Below, in pieces: positions 7,068-16,017 of a DNA stretch of 64,000 nt. Numbering within the stretch: the stretch's first letter is position 1; the number at the start of each line of letters is the position of its first letter. The position numbers were made by a program, and so were the translations under genes. This DNA comes from Microtetraspora sp. NBRC 13810. Lineage in GTDB: Bacteria; Actinomycetota; Actinomycetes; Streptosporangiales; Streptosporangiaceae. The stretch spans positions 186,001-250,000 of the forward strand of contig NZ_BSRQ01000011.1 of the NCBI RefSeq assembly GCF_030268685.1. Reading direction: 5' to 3'. The notes beneath the pieces were generated by a model that was not told where the DNA came from, did not search any database, and saw only the letters and a program-made list of their open reading frames with translations.

Positions 7068-8144
7068 ACCCTTCTTTCTCAACCGCCGGTGTGCTGCATC
7101 GCGCCGCCCGACCTGCTCCGCGCGGTCGCCGAGGGCGGCAGTCCCGAGGAGCGCGAGATCGCGCTCGCGACCCTGGCCACGGCGGAGACCGCCCGAGCGC
7201 AGCGGGTGTCCGTCACCGGGGCGCTGCGCCAGCTCAGCCTGACCATCGCCGACGCCGCCCCGGCACCGGGCAAGGTGCGGTCGATCTACGACGTCGAGCA
7301 CGGCGGCTACTACGACCTGCCCGGACGCAAGGTGCGCGCCGAGGGCGACGCGGACACGGCCGACGCGGCGGTGAACGAGGCGTACGCCAACTCCGGCGTC
7401 ACCTACGACTTCTTCCGCGAGGTGTTCCAGCGCGACGGCATCGACGGCCGCGGGATGGAGATGGTCTCGTCGGTCCACTACGACATCGACTACGACAACG
7501 CCGCCTGGACCGGCCTGCAGATGATCTACGGCGACGGGAGCGGCACCGTCTTCCGCAAGGGCTCGCTGACCAGGGCGCTCGACGTCGTCGGGCACGAGCT
7601 GACCCACGGGATCACGCAGTACACCGCCCAGCTCGTCTACAACCGGCAGTCCGGCGCGCTGAACGAGTCGTTCTCCGACGTCTTCGGCTCCCTGGTGAAG
7701 CAGTACAGCCTCCGGCAGACGGCCGACCAGGCCGACTGGCTCATCGGCGACGGCATGCTCGGCTCCTCCCTCCAGGGGGTGGCCCTGCGCTCGATGAAGG
7801 CGCCCGGCACCGCGTGGACCGTTCCCGGCGGCGGCAAGGACAACCAGCCCGGCCACATGGACGACTACGCCGACCTGCCCGACCACGAGGACAACGGCGG
7901 CGTGCACATCAACTCCGGCATCCCCAACCACGCCTTCTACCTCGCGGCCACCGCCATGGGCGGGCACGCCTGGGAGCGGGCGGGCCGGATCTGGTACGAG
8001 ACGCTCACCCGGCGGCTGCACGCGCGGGCCACCTTCGCCGAGGCCGCCGAGGCGACCGTCGCGGAGGCCGGGCGCCTCTTCGGGGCCGACGGCGAGGAGC
8101 GGAAGCACGTGCGGGCCGCCTGGCAGCAGGTCGGCGTCATCTGA
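7065..8144 (+). CDS. M4 (thermolysin-family) metallopeptidase, protealysin type
   Basis: A 359-residue zinc protease. HELTH (residues 177-181) and the third zinc ligand Glu in NESFSD (E201) are present, and the C-terminal domain carries HINSGIPNHAFY. There is no signal peptide; the precursor begins MTLLSQPPVCCIAPPDLLRA with a short propeptide of about 50 residues before the catalytic YDVEHGG start. That architecture matches protealysin-like M4 enzymes rather than secreted thermolysins with long FTP/PepSY propeptides. It is followed 35 bases later by an emfourin-like gene encoding a candidate inhibitor, so the two probably form a protease/inhibitor operon. The start ATG lies in an inverted repeat. 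Confidence 0.9.
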   Translation: MTLLSQPPVCCIAPPDLLRAVAEGGSPEEREIALATLATAETARAQRVSVTGALRQLSLTIADAAPAPGKVRSIYDVEHGGYYDLPGRKVRAEGDADTADAAVNEAYANSGVTYDFFREVFQRDGIDGRGMEMVSSVHYDIDYDNAAWTGLQMIYGDGSGTVFRKGSLTRALDVVGHELTHGITQYTAQLVYNRQSGALNESFSDVFGSLVKQYSLRQTADQADWLIGDGMLGSSLQGVALRSMKAPGTAWTVPGGGKDNQPGHMDDYADLPDHEDNGGVHINSGIPNHAFYLAATAMGGHAWERAGRIWYETLTRRLHARATFAEAAEATVAEAGRLFGADGEERKHVRAAWQQVGVI

Positions 8145-8179
8145 TCGCGGCCGGGGGCATCGGCCTAGGATTGTCTGAC

Positions 8180-8503
8180 ATGAAGGTGTCGATCGTCCGC
8201 CGCGGCGGGTTCGCCGGCCTGGTCACCACCACCACCGTCGACTCCGCCGCGCTCCCGGCCGAGCAGGACGCGGAACTGCGGGCCCGCGTCAGCAGGTCCG
8301 GGCTGCTCGACCTGCCCGCGCGGGCCGGCGGCCCGGGGCCGGGCGCCGACCTGTACGACTACGAGGTGCGGGTCGAGGACCGGGGCGGCGCGCGCACCGT
8401 GCGGATCGGCGAGCGGGAGCTCACCGGCCCGCTGCGCGACCTCGTCGGCTATGTGGCCTCCCTGCCCGGCGCCACGAAACGCACCGGGCCGCCCGGTCAA
8501 TAG
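8180..8503 (+). CDS. Emfourin-like M4 protease inhibitor
   Basis: A 107-residue protein: MKVSIVRRGGFAGLVTTTTV, then LPAEQDAELRARVSRSGLLD, then YDYEVRVEDRGGARTVRIGE. It matches the pattern of emfourin, the protealysin inhibitor, which has a beta-rich start with a GGF/GGI loop, a helix, and a YxYxVxV strand. Known emfourins sit next to protealysin-like M4 genes, exactly as here. The predicted role is to hold the preceding protease inactive in the cytoplasm. AGGA lies 7-11 bases before the ATG. Its stop overlaps the stop of the convergent deacetylase gene by 7 bases. Confidence 0.8.
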   Translation: MKVSIVRRGGFAGLVTTTTVDSAALPAEQDAELRARVSRSGLLDLPARAGGPGPGADLYDYEVRVEDRGGARTVRIGERELTGPLRDLVGYVASLPGATKRTGPPGQ

Positions 8504-9546
8504 GCCAGCGCGTAGCGGGAGAACGCCTTGGCCGCGAAGGGCTCCTTGAACTTCGGGTACGCCACGGTGGCCACGTTGCCGTCCGAGGTGTACCGCTTGT
8601 CCGGGTTGGCCTTGAAGTAGTCCAGCCACGCCACCGAGCAGAAGCGCTTGCAGTCGCCGGTCTTCTCGTGCGACCGGATGCGCGGGATGCCCAGCGGGTC
8701 GAACTCCTTGGCGAAGGGCGAAGGCCCCGGCGTGTACCCGGCCAGGAACACCCCGCCGTAGTCGTAGCGCACTCCCTCGGCCGACCCGCGCTTCGCCCAC
8801 TCCTTGGTGGTGGGCTGGTTGCCGTACGGCAGTGCCAGCGAGGCGGGGGCGGTGCTGATGAGGTTCGTGATGAGCCGGTGGCCGGCCACGATCTCGTTGT
8901 ACACCGCCTTCTTGTCCCGGCCGCGCAGGTTCAGGTGGTCGAAGGTGTGGTTGCCGATGTCGAAGCCGTGGTCCTGCAGCCAGCGCAGGATCTGGACCTG
9001 CTCCTCGGGCACGCTGAGCCCGAACAGGTCACGGGTGACGTAGAACGTGCCGACGGGCCGGAACTCCGGGTGCCGGCGGGCCACGTCGAGCATGATGCCG
9101 ACGGCGGTGTCCGGGTTCGGCGTGCCCATCCCGTCCAGGGCGAGCTGGGAGGGCGAGGAGTCGTCGAAGGTCAGCACGACCGGGTGCTTGCCGGCCGGGA
9201 TGCCGATCTTCCCGGTGACGTACTCCCGGGCCGTGATCGGCACGTAGTCCTCGGCGACCAGCCGTTCCAGCTCGGCGCGGAACTGCTGGGGCGTCAGGTC
9301 GTCGGGCCCCGTGGCGTCCTTGACCACCCGGTGGTACATGAGCACCGGGATCTGCCCCAGTTCGTTCGCCTTGGCCGAGGCCGCGGCGGCGGTCGCGGCC
9401 TGGCGGGCCTTCTGCTTGGCCACCGCCGGGTTCTCGCGCGGCGCGGCCACGTTCTCCACCCCATCGCTCTGCCAAGGCAGGCAGCCACTGATCGCGAGCA
9501 CGCTCGCCATGGCTATCCCGGCGCGGCCAACCCCGATACGCCCCAT
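8497..9546 (-). CDS. Polysaccharide deacetylase (NodB-type) lipoprotein
   Basis: A 349-residue protein with a lipoprotein signal (GIAMASVLAISGC, lipobox LAISGC). A Ala/Lys-rich linker follows, then a NodB homology domain: VLMYHRVV, PVVLTFDDSSPSQ (motif 1, TFDD), FDIGNHTFDHLNL (motif 2, HxxxH type) and YDYGGVFLAG. Such enzymes remove acetyl groups from cell-wall glycans or exopolysaccharide. The membrane anchor places it on the outer face of the membrane. The final third carries CKRFCSVAWLDYF, which could hold a disulfide. It is convergent with the emfourin gene. Confidence 0.85.
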   Translation of the reverse strand: MGRIGVGRAGIAMASVLAISGCLPWQSDGVENVAAPRENPAVAKQKARQAATAAAASAKANELGQIPVLMYHRVVKDATGPDDLTPQQFRAELERLVAEDYVPITAREYVTGKIGIPAGKHPVVLTFDDSSPSQLALDGMGTPNPDTAVGIMLDVARRHPEFRPVGTFYVTRDLFGLSVPEEQVQILRWLQDHGFDIGNHTFDHLNLRGRDKKAVYNEIVAGHRLITNLISTAPASLALPYGNQPTTKEWAKRGSAEGVRYDYGGVFLAGYTPGPSPFAKEFDPLGIPRIRSHEKTGDCKRFCSVAWLDYFKANPDKRYTSDGNVATVAYPKFKEPFAAKAFSRYALAY

Positions 9547-9665
9547 GAGTCCCCCGTTCGGGCGAAGAAGATATGGCCGATGTACCCCTCTGACCTGCAC
9601 CTTCACACGGCGATCAAGGCAAAGGAGTAGGCCGCGCCCGGCACGGATTTCCCCAGGGGCGTCCC

Positions 9666-10574
9666 TCAGACGACCAGCACGACCTTGCCCCGGCCGTGGC
9701 GGGTCTCGACGTCGCGGTGCGCGTCGGCCGCCCGGTCCAGCGGGTAGCGGTTCCTGATGAGGACACGCAGGTCGCCGCTCGCGTACAGCCCGGCCAGCTC
9801 GGCGAGCCTGTCGGCCGACCGTGCCGCCCTGGTGGTCTGCACGCCCAGCTCGGCGGCCCGGCCGTGATCGGCGATGGTGAGGATGCGGTCGCGGTCCTTG
9901 ACGAGGTCGAGGGACGCCGTGAGCGCCTCGCCGCCCGCGCCGTCCAGCGCCGCGTCCACGCCGCCGGGCGCGAGGGCGCGCACCCGGTCCACCAGGCCAG
10001 GGCCGTACGTGACCGGGATCGCGCCCAGGGAGCGCAGGTAGTCGTGGTTGGCCTCGCGGGCGGTGCCGATCACGGTCGCGCCCCGCAGCCGGGCCAGTTG
10101 CACGGCCGCCGCGCCGACCGAGCCCGCCGCGGCGTGCACGACGAACGTGTCCCCCGCACCGACCGCGAGCTGGCCGAGCGCGATGTGCGCGGTCTGCGTC
10201 CCGGCGGTGAACCCGCCGGCTACATCCCACGGCATGGCGGGCGGCTTGGCGGTGACCTGGTCCGGGTTCACCACGATGTACTCGGCGTAGCAGTCGAAGG
10301 TGTTGAACCCGAGCACCTCCTGCCCTTCGGCGATCCCGGTCACCCCTTCGCCCACCTGGTCCACGACCCCGGCGAACTCGTTGCCCAGCACCCGGGGGAA
10401 CGTCTCCGGCAGGCCCGGCAGCTTCCACCCCCCTCGGACGGCGCAGTCGATGGGCTGGACGCCGGCCGCCCTGATCCGCACCCTGATCTGTCCGTCCCCC
10501 GCCTGGGGTGTCGGCACCTCGACCGGCTTGAGCACGTCCGGGCCGCCGTATTCGTGAATCGCCGCCGCTTTCAA
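9666..10574 (-). CDS. NADP-dependent quinone oxidoreductase-like protein (MDR superfamily)
   Basis: About 302 residues starting MKAAAIHEYGGPDVLKPVEV, typical of zinc-free medium-chain dehydrogenases. The GroES-like domain is followed by a Rossmann motif AAAGSVGAAAVQLARLRGA. The structural and catalytic zinc cysteines are absent, as in the quinone-oxidoreductase branch. TTG 10574 is chosen because GAAGGGAC precedes it and homologues start MKAA; upstream in-frame sequence crosses the glpQ-side terminator. Likely reduces quinones or enones with NADPH. Confidence 0.8.
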   Translation of the reverse strand: MKAAAIHEYGGPDVLKPVEVPTPQAGDGQIRVRIRAAGVQPIDCAVRGGWKLPGLPETFPRVLGNEFAGVVDQVGEGVTGIAEGQEVLGFNTFDCYAEYIVVNPDQVTAKPPAMPWDVAGGFTAGTQTAHIALGQLAVGAGDTFVVHAAAGSVGAAAVQLARLRGATVIGTAREANHDYLRSLGAIPVTYGPGLVDRVRALAPGGVDAALDGAGGEALTASLDLVKDRDRILTIADHGRAAELGVQTTRAARSADRLAELAGLYASGDLRVLIRNRYPLDRAADAHRDVETRHGRGKVVLVV

Positions 10575-10640
10575 TGGCCTGTCCCTTCTTGATGTGTGCG
10601 GCCAGCGTGCAATCTGAAGGGCGGTTGAGGTCAAGACGAA

Positions 10641-10668
10641 GAACCCCCGGCGGGAGCGCCGGGGGTTC
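10641..10668 (-). terminator. Intrinsic terminator after the glycerophosphodiesterase gene
   Basis: GAACCCCCGGCG and CGCCGGGGGTTC form a perfect 12-bp stem with a 4-base loop, 15 bases beyond the stop of the minus-strand phosphodiesterase gene. Confidence 0.8.
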
Positions 10669-10682
10669 TGGTGTGGCACGGG

Positions 10683-11783
10683 TCAGTCGCGGGCGGCCAG
10701 GGTGGCGCGGGCGATGCCCGGGTCGTCGGAGAAGACGCCGTCCAGGCCGGTGTCGTAGAGCTTGTTCAGGTAGCCCATGACGTCGCCGGTGGCGCCGGCG
10801 TAGGCCGGGCTGTTCGGGTCGCCGAGCCGGTGGTCCACCGGGAGCTGCGAGTTCTCCGGGCGCACCGTCCAGGCGTGCACGATGAGGCCGGCCCGGTGCG
10901 CGTCCCGGACCAGCGTCGTCGGCGCCAGGGTGCGGCCGTCGGGGCCGGTCGGGATGATCCGGGCGTTCGCCACGCCCACGCCGTCCGCGTAGCCCGCGAT
11001 GTCCCGCAGCCCCGCCGGGGTCACCATCCGGTCGTAGGTCAGCGGGTCGCCCGCCGCCACCCGGTCGTACGGCGCGCCGCTCGCGTTGACGAGCTGGGCG
11101 AGGCGCACCTTGGTCCTGCGGCTCAGGTCACGCAGGTTGCCGGTCTCGAAGGACTGGATGATGACCGGGTCGCGCTGGTCCCGCCAGCCGCGCCTGGCCA
11201 GGCCGGCGAGCAGCGGCTCCTCCAGGGACAGCCCGATGGAGTCGAAGTACGTGGGGTGCTTGGTCTCGGGGTAGACGCCGACACCGTGCCGCTGGGCGAG
11301 CTGCACGACCTCGTCCAGGGTGGGGATCTGGGCCAGGCCGTTGAAGGCGGTGTTGGCCGGGCGGATGTCCGGGATGCGCTCCTCGGCCCGCAGGGTGCGC
11401 AGCTCGGCGAGGGTGAAGTCCTCGGTGAACCAGCCGGTGATCGCCGCGCCGTCGATGGTCTTGGTGGTGCGCCGGCCGGCGAACTCGGGGTGGTTCTCGA
11501 CGTCGGTGGTCTGGCTGATCTCGTTCTCGTGCCGGGCGACGAGCACGCCGTCCTTGGTGGAGACCAGGTCGGGCTCGATGTAGTCGGCGCCGAGCGCGAT
11601 CGCCGCCTCGTAGGCGAGCAGGGTGTGCTCGGGCCTGATGGCGCTGGCGCCCCGGTGCGCGATGACGATCGGATCCTCGGCTCGCCGGTCGGCGGTCGCG
11701 GTGGAGGGGTGCAGCACGACGGCGACGGTACCGCCCGCGATGACGGCGACGGCGGCGGCCAATAATTTACGGATCATGGTCAT
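10683..11783 (-). CDS. glpQ: Secreted glycerophosphodiester phosphodiesterase
   Basis: A 366-residue protein with a signal peptide (MIRKLLAAAVAVIAGGTVAV, then TATA) and a GDPD TIM-barrel. IVIAHRGASAIRPEHTLLAY carries the catalytic HRG...E..T motif, IEPDLVSTKDGVLVARHE carries the E-D metal site and second His, and VYPETKHPTYF supplies another metal ligand. It hydrolyses glycerophosphodiesters to glycerol-3-phosphate outside the cell, supplying carbon and phosphate. The insertion between barrel strands 1 and 2 (about residues 75-130) is typical of GlpQ-type enzymes. The ATG at 11783 is one of three close starts; GTG 11789 is also possible. Confidence 0.88.
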   Translation of the reverse strand: MTMIRKLLAAAVAVIAGGTVAVVLHPSTATADRRAEDPIVIAHRGASAIRPEHTLLAYEAAIALGADYIEPDLVSTKDGVLVARHENEISQTTDVENHPEFAGRRTTKTIDGAAITGWFTEDFTLAELRTLRAEERIPDIRPANTAFNGLAQIPTLDEVVQLAQRHGVGVYPETKHPTYFDSIGLSLEEPLLAGLARRGWRDQRDPVIIQSFETGNLRDLSRRTKVRLAQLVNASGAPYDRVAAGDPLTYDRMVTPAGLRDIAGYADGVGVANARIIPTGPDGRTLAPTTLVRDAHRAGLIVHAWTVRPENSQLPVDHRLGDPNSPAYAGATGDVMGYLNKLYDTGLDGVFSDDPGIARATLAARD

Positions 11784-11825
11784 GCCCACGCACGATAGGG
11801 GGATCAGGCATACGCCACGTGGCCG

Positions 11826-13892
11826 TCAGGTGCCGTGACGGCGACGGATCTCCAGTCGGTCCCCGACCCGCAGAGCGATCATCGCGATGTCGTCCTTGCC
11901 GGAGGATCCCACGCCGTCCAGCAGCTCGTCACAGAAGATCTCCAGCGGTTCGCGGGCGAGGGCGCCGGCCTGCCGGGCCAGCCGGTCCAGCCCGTCGTCG
12001 AGGTGTTCGCCCGGGTGCTCGATCAGGCCGTCGGTGTAGAGGAACATCGTGCTCTGCGGCTCCAGCGGCTCGACGGCGCTGGGCCGCCGGGTGTCGGCCA
12101 GCACGCCCAGCAGCGGGCTGCGCGCCTCCTGGAGGTAGCGGGTGCCGCCGTCCCTGGTCACGAGCAGCGGCGGCGGGTGGCCCGCGCAGGAGTAGTGCGC
12201 CTGCCAGCCGCGATCGCCGCGGGCCTCGATCCTGGCGAGGACGCAGGTCGCGGTGTACTCGCCGCACAGCGCCTCCATCGCCAGGTTCAGCCGGCGCAGG
12301 ATGTCCCCCGGGGGTTCCTCACGGTCCACCGCGAGCGCTCTGAGCATGTTGCGCAACTGGCTCATCACCACCGCCGCGGGCAGGTCGTGACCGGCCACGT
12401 CGCCGATGGTCAGCATGGGGGAACCGTCGGTGAGGATGAACGAGTCGTACCAGTCGCCGCCCACCTCGGCCGCCGAGGGGCTCGCCCGGTACCGCGCGGC
12501 GATCTCGATCCCGGGTACGACGGGCGGCTCGGCGAGCAGGCTCTGCTGGAGGGCGAGCGCCACCCGCTGGGTGCGGCGGAACTCCACCGCGCTGCTGAGT
12601 GGCGCGTGCGCGTGGTCCAGCATGCGACGGATGAGGGCGACGTCCCCGGCGCTGATCGGCGCGCGGTCGCCGCAGGTGGCCGCGGCCACCACCGCCGCCA
12701 CCGCGCCGTCCACGATCAGCGGCAGCAGGACCGCGCTGTTCGCCGACGCGGCCGAGAGCCACGAGTCGATGCCGGAGGACATGATCGTGCCGGAGGATCT
12801 CAGACGTGGGTACGAGGTGTAGACCGCCCGGCGTTTCTGCACGGCCCGGGCGAAGCCGCTGTCCGGTGAGAAACGTTCCTGCCGGTGCGGATGGAGCGGG
12901 GGCAGTCCCATCCGGACGGCGGAGGCGACCCGGTCGGCCGGCAGCGGCTCATGGCCCGGCCGTTCCGAGACGTCGGGGAGCAGGTAGACCGCGCACCCGT
13001 CGGCCAGCTCGGGAACGACCACCCGGCACAGCGCGGACAACATGTCCTCGACGCGCACGATGCCCGCGGTGACGGCGGCGGCGCGTTCCAGCAGTTTCTT
13101 ACGGTGGGCCTCCTGCCACTGGCGTTCCACATCCGTGCTGGTGCCCACCCACTCGACGATCACCTCGTCCTCCCGTACGGGCACCGCGCGCGCGTGGTAG
13201 CGCCGGTAGCCGCCGGAGCGGGTGCGCAGCCGGTAGGTGTGCTCCCAGAGCGGGACCATCTCCTTCAGGGCGCGCGACCACGACTCCATGGTGGCCGGGC
13301 GGTCGTCCGGGTGGATCACCTGCAACCAGCCGTCGTCCCGGAACTCGTTCCACGTCTGGCCGGTCAGCCGTTGCCAGCCGGGACTGGGTTCGATCATGCC
13401 GCCCTGGGGCGAGGTCACCCAGATGATCGGGGTGGCCGCCCGGACGAGGCTCTCGAAGCGCTGGAGGGCGCGGCGGCGCTCCTCGGACAGGACCCGGACC
13501 TGCTGCCCGGCGACGACCTGTTCGGTGACCTCGACCAGCACGCACAGCACGCCGGACATGCCGTGGCCGAACGGGATACGGGAGAGGGTGATGGTGAAGT
13601 AGCGCTCGAACGCCGACCGCCCGCGGATCTCCAGCGGCGTATCGGCGAGGCTGAACGGCTCGCCCGTACGGTAGACACGGTCGAACTGCTGGAAGAGGTC
13701 CTCCTGCAGCAGATCCCGGAACACGTGACGGAGAGGCTCCCCCAACGGCCTGTCGCCGAAGAACTCCCGATAGGCGGAGTTCGTGTAGACCAGCGTGTGA
13801 TCCGGCCCACGGGTGACCCAGACCCCGATCGGCGCAGGGTCGAAGATCTCCAGCCCAAGACCGCACGGTTCCTCTACGTAGGAACCACTCAT
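11826..13892 (-). CDS. PAS-PAS-GAF-SpoIIE (PP2C) serine phosphatase
   Basis: A 688-residue soluble regulator. Residues about 20-140 and 165-280 are PAS domains (APIGVWVTRGPDHTLVYTNS; TPIIWVTSPQGGMIEPSPGW, with the PAC end RLRTRSGGYRRYHARAVPV). About 300-450 is a GAF domain. From about 480 comes a SpoIIE/PP2C domain with PSAAEVGGDWYD, LTIGDVAGHDLPAA and MFLYTDGLIE, keeping the metal-binding Asp residues. In actinomycetes such proteins dephosphorylate anti-sigma-factor antagonists in response to small molecules, redox or light. No partner anti-sigma gene is adjacent. ATG 13892 is preceded by GGGGG. Confidence 0.87.
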   Translation of the reverse strand: MSGSYVEEPCGLGLEIFDPAPIGVWVTRGPDHTLVYTNSAYREFFGDRPLGEPLRHVFRDLLQEDLFQQFDRVYRTGEPFSLADTPLEIRGRSAFERYFTITLSRIPFGHGMSGVLCVLVEVTEQVVAGQQVRVLSEERRRALQRFESLVRAATPIIWVTSPQGGMIEPSPGWQRLTGQTWNEFRDDGWLQVIHPDDRPATMESWSRALKEMVPLWEHTYRLRTRSGGYRRYHARAVPVREDEVIVEWVGTSTDVERQWQEAHRKKLLERAAAVTAGIVRVEDMLSALCRVVVPELADGCAVYLLPDVSERPGHEPLPADRVASAVRMGLPPLHPHRQERFSPDSGFARAVQKRRAVYTSYPRLRSSGTIMSSGIDSWLSAASANSAVLLPLIVDGAVAAVVAAATCGDRAPISAGDVALIRRMLDHAHAPLSSAVEFRRTQRVALALQQSLLAEPPVVPGIEIAARYRASPSAAEVGGDWYDSFILTDGSPMLTIGDVAGHDLPAAVVMSQLRNMLRALAVDREEPPGDILRRLNLAMEALCGEYTATCVLARIEARGDRGWQAHYSCAGHPPPLLVTRDGGTRYLQEARSPLLGVLADTRRPSAVEPLEPQSTMFLYTDGLIEHPGEHLDDGLDRLARQAGALAREPLEIFCDELLDGVGSSGKDDIAMIALRVGDRLEIRRRHGT

Positions 13893-14358
13893 TGCGTATA
13901 ACCCCCGATTAAGGCGTGTGCCCCCACACGCGCCTTGCGTCCGCATTGTATGCCCGGCCTGCGCGAATGTATGTGTTCACCTCCCGCGCAGCGACGACAC
14001 GGGCGGATCCCCCGGCCCGGCCGTGCCTCCCTGGACCCGCGGGCACCGGGGGAGCCGCGGCGTTCACCGCACGCGACCGGACCGGCCACGCCGACCGCTC
14101 CGCGGGCGGAGACGAACCCGCAGGTCAGGGCCGGAGTTTAAAATTTTTGCCCCCGGATTGACTTGCATTTGGCGACGAACCAGGATGCATGGAGAGGGCT
14201 TTGCTCCCCCTGTCACGGCGGCAACTCGTCCGAGGTCACGAGCGCGCCTCGGGCGAGTGCCGACCGCCGAGCCCCCTCCCCCCGCCCGCCCCCGGCGCCT
14301 GATCACCCACGCCCGTCCCCCTATGGTGGAAGAGAAGATCCGCGAGAGGGGACGCGCC
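13893..14358 (+). other. Intergenic region between divergent SpoIIE and SDR genes
   Basis: About 465 bases without a convincing gene. It contains an AT-rich island (TTTAAAATTTTT at about 14137) and a TTGACT box near 14158 that lacks a good -10. Two divergent promoters must lie here, but I cannot place them with confidence. Confidence 0.4.
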
Positions 14359-15153
14359 GTGCACATCGACCTCAAGGGCAGGACCGCGATCGTCACCGGA
14401 TCGTCCCAGGGCATCGGACTCGCCATCGCCACCGGCCTCGCGGAGGCCGGCGCGCGGGTCGTCCTCACCGGGCGCGGCGCCTCCCGGCTGGAGGCCGCGG
14501 CGGGCGCCGTACGCGACCGGGCGGCCGGGGCCGACGTCGTCACCGTCGCCTCCGACCTGGCCACCGAGGACGGCGCCGCCGCGCTGACCGGCGCCGTGCC
14601 GGACGCCGACATCCTCGTCAACAACCTCGGCGTCTTCGGCTCCCGCCCCGCGCTGGAGATCACCGACGCCGAGTGGCGCGCCTACTTCGAGACCAACGTC
14701 CTCAGCGCCGTCCGGCTGACCCGGCACTACCTGCCCGCGATGAAGGCGCAGGGCTGGGGCCGGGTGCTGTACATCGCCAGCGACTCGGCGATCGCCACCC
14801 CGGCCGAGATGATCCACTACGGCATGTCCAAGACGGCGCTGCTGGCCGTCTCCCGGGGTTTCGCCAAGGAGGCCGCCGGCACCGGTGTCACCGTCAACTC
14901 GGTGATCGCCGGTCCCACGCACACCGGCGGGGTGGAGGAGTTCGTCTACGAGCTGGTGGACCGGAGCCTGCCGTGGGAGGAGGCGCAGCGCGAGTTCATG
15001 CGCCGGCACCGCCCGCACTCCCTGATCCAGCGGCTCATCGAGCCCGAGGAGATCGCCGGGATGTGCGTCTATCTCAGCTCCTCGTTCGCCTCGGCCACCA
15101 CCGGCGGCGCCCTCCGGGTGGACGGCGGCTACGTGGACGCCATCCTGCCCTGA
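14359..15153 (+). CDS. SDR-family oxidoreductase
   Basis: A 264-residue classical short-chain dehydrogenase. It has the TGSSQGIG cofactor motif (residues 14-21), NNLG (about residue 87), the catalytic Ser in YIASDSA and YGMSK with the catalytic Tyr and Lys. The C-terminal GGxxRVDGGY is typical of the FabG-like branch. It uses NAD(P)H to reduce or oxidise an unknown carbonyl or alcohol. GTG 14359 is selected because GAGAGGGGA precedes it. It is convergent with the GNAT gene, 8 bases apart. Confidence 0.87.
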   Translation: MHIDLKGRTAIVTGSSQGIGLAIATGLAEAGARVVLTGRGASRLEAAAGAVRDRAAGADVVTVASDLATEDGAAALTGAVPDADILVNNLGVFGSRPALEITDAEWRAYFETNVLSAVRLTRHYLPAMKAQGWGRVLYIASDSAIATPAEMIHYGMSKTALLAVSRGFAKEAAGTGVTVNSVIAGPTHTGGVEEFVYELVDRSLPWEEAQREFMRRHRPHSLIQRLIEPEEIAGMCVYLSSSFASATTGGALRVDGGYVDAILP

Positions 15154-15161
15154 CCCGCGGG

Positions 15162-15974
15162 TCAGCCGAAGTGCGTGCTGGCGTAGTCGTCCACGGGGCG
15201 GTAGCCGAGGGCCTGGTAGATCGAGTTCGAGGTGGGGTTGGCCAGGTCGGTGAAGAGCAGGACGCGCTCGGCTCCCGCGTCGATGGCGCTGCGGGTGGCG
15301 GCGTGGGTGGCCGCCGCGCCGTAGCCGCGACGGCGGGACCGCGGCGGCGTGTAGACCGGGCCGATGCGCGACATGCCGGCGATCGGACTGGACAGCGCGG
15401 CCAGCGCGACCGGTTCTCCCCCGGCCTCCCACAGCACGATCTCCCGCTCCGCGATCCGGCCGCGCACCGGGGTCGTGGGATCGACGCCGGCGTTGGCGGG
15501 CTCGGCCTCGGCGAAGAACGCCCGGTACCAGGCGACGACCAGTTCCTCGTCCCCGGCCTCCGCCGCGCGCGCCTCGCCGTCCACGGCATGCGGGCGCAGC
15601 TCGCCGAGCCGGTACAGGCGCATCGCCATCCGGTCCCTGACCGGCCGGGGCCAGGCCGCGCCGAACGCCGCCACCGTCTCCCGCGGCCCGGAGACGCCCC
15701 GCACCTCACGCCCGCGCAGCGCCTCGGCCAGCGCCCCGATCGCCTCGCCGGGGAGGTCGCCGAGGATGAGCGGGAACGGCGGCGTGTGCACGACCACGCC
15801 GGCCACCGCGCCGCCGCCGGTGTACCAGCCGAGCAGCATGCCGTTCTGCTCGTCGCCCTGGCGGATCCGGTTCAGCACGGTGAGCGGGACCGTGGACCGT
15901 ACGGGATCGCGCAGCAACCACGCCTCGGCCTCGGCCGGGAAACCCTGGAGATCAGCGGTGAACGACCATCCCAT
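15162..15974 (-). CDS. GNAT-family N-acetyltransferase
   Basis: A 270-residue two-lobed acetyltransferase. The N-terminal lobe begins MGWSFTADLQGFPAEAEAWL, as in actinomycete relatives. The C-terminal lobe has the acetyl-CoA loop RRRGYGAAATHAATRSAI (R/Q-x-x-G-x-G/A) and ends NSIYQALGYRPVDDY. The substrate is unknown. Other in-frame starts lie at 16010 and 16052, but they would overlap or abut the upstream reductase gene and lack a ribosome site. It is probably co-transcribed with that reductase. Confidence 0.82.
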   Translation of the reverse strand: MGWSFTADLQGFPAEAEAWLLRDPVRSTVPLTVLNRIRQGDEQNGMLLGWYTGGGAVAGVVVHTPPFPLILGDLPGEAIGALAEALRGREVRGVSGPRETVAAFGAAWPRPVRDRMAMRLYRLGELRPHAVDGEARAAEAGDEELVVAWYRAFFAEAEPANAGVDPTTPVRGRIAEREIVLWEAGGEPVALAALSSPIAGMSRIGPVYTPPRSRRRGYGAAATHAATRSAIDAGAERVLLFTDLANPTSNSIYQALGYRPVDDYASTHFG

Positions 15975-16017
15975 CCGCAAAGCATCGCAGACCGGCACCA
16001 ACCGGAACATCCGGATT

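Noticed and set aside
9581-9631. Short plus-strand frame MYPSDLHLHTAIKAKE upstream of the deacetylase
   Set aside because: Sixteen codons with no ribosome site, inside the promoter region of a minus-strand gene.
14137-14200. TTTAAAATTTTT tract followed by TTGACT as a promoter or riboswitch
   Set aside because: No matching -10 box at proper spacing and no recognisable riboswitch core.
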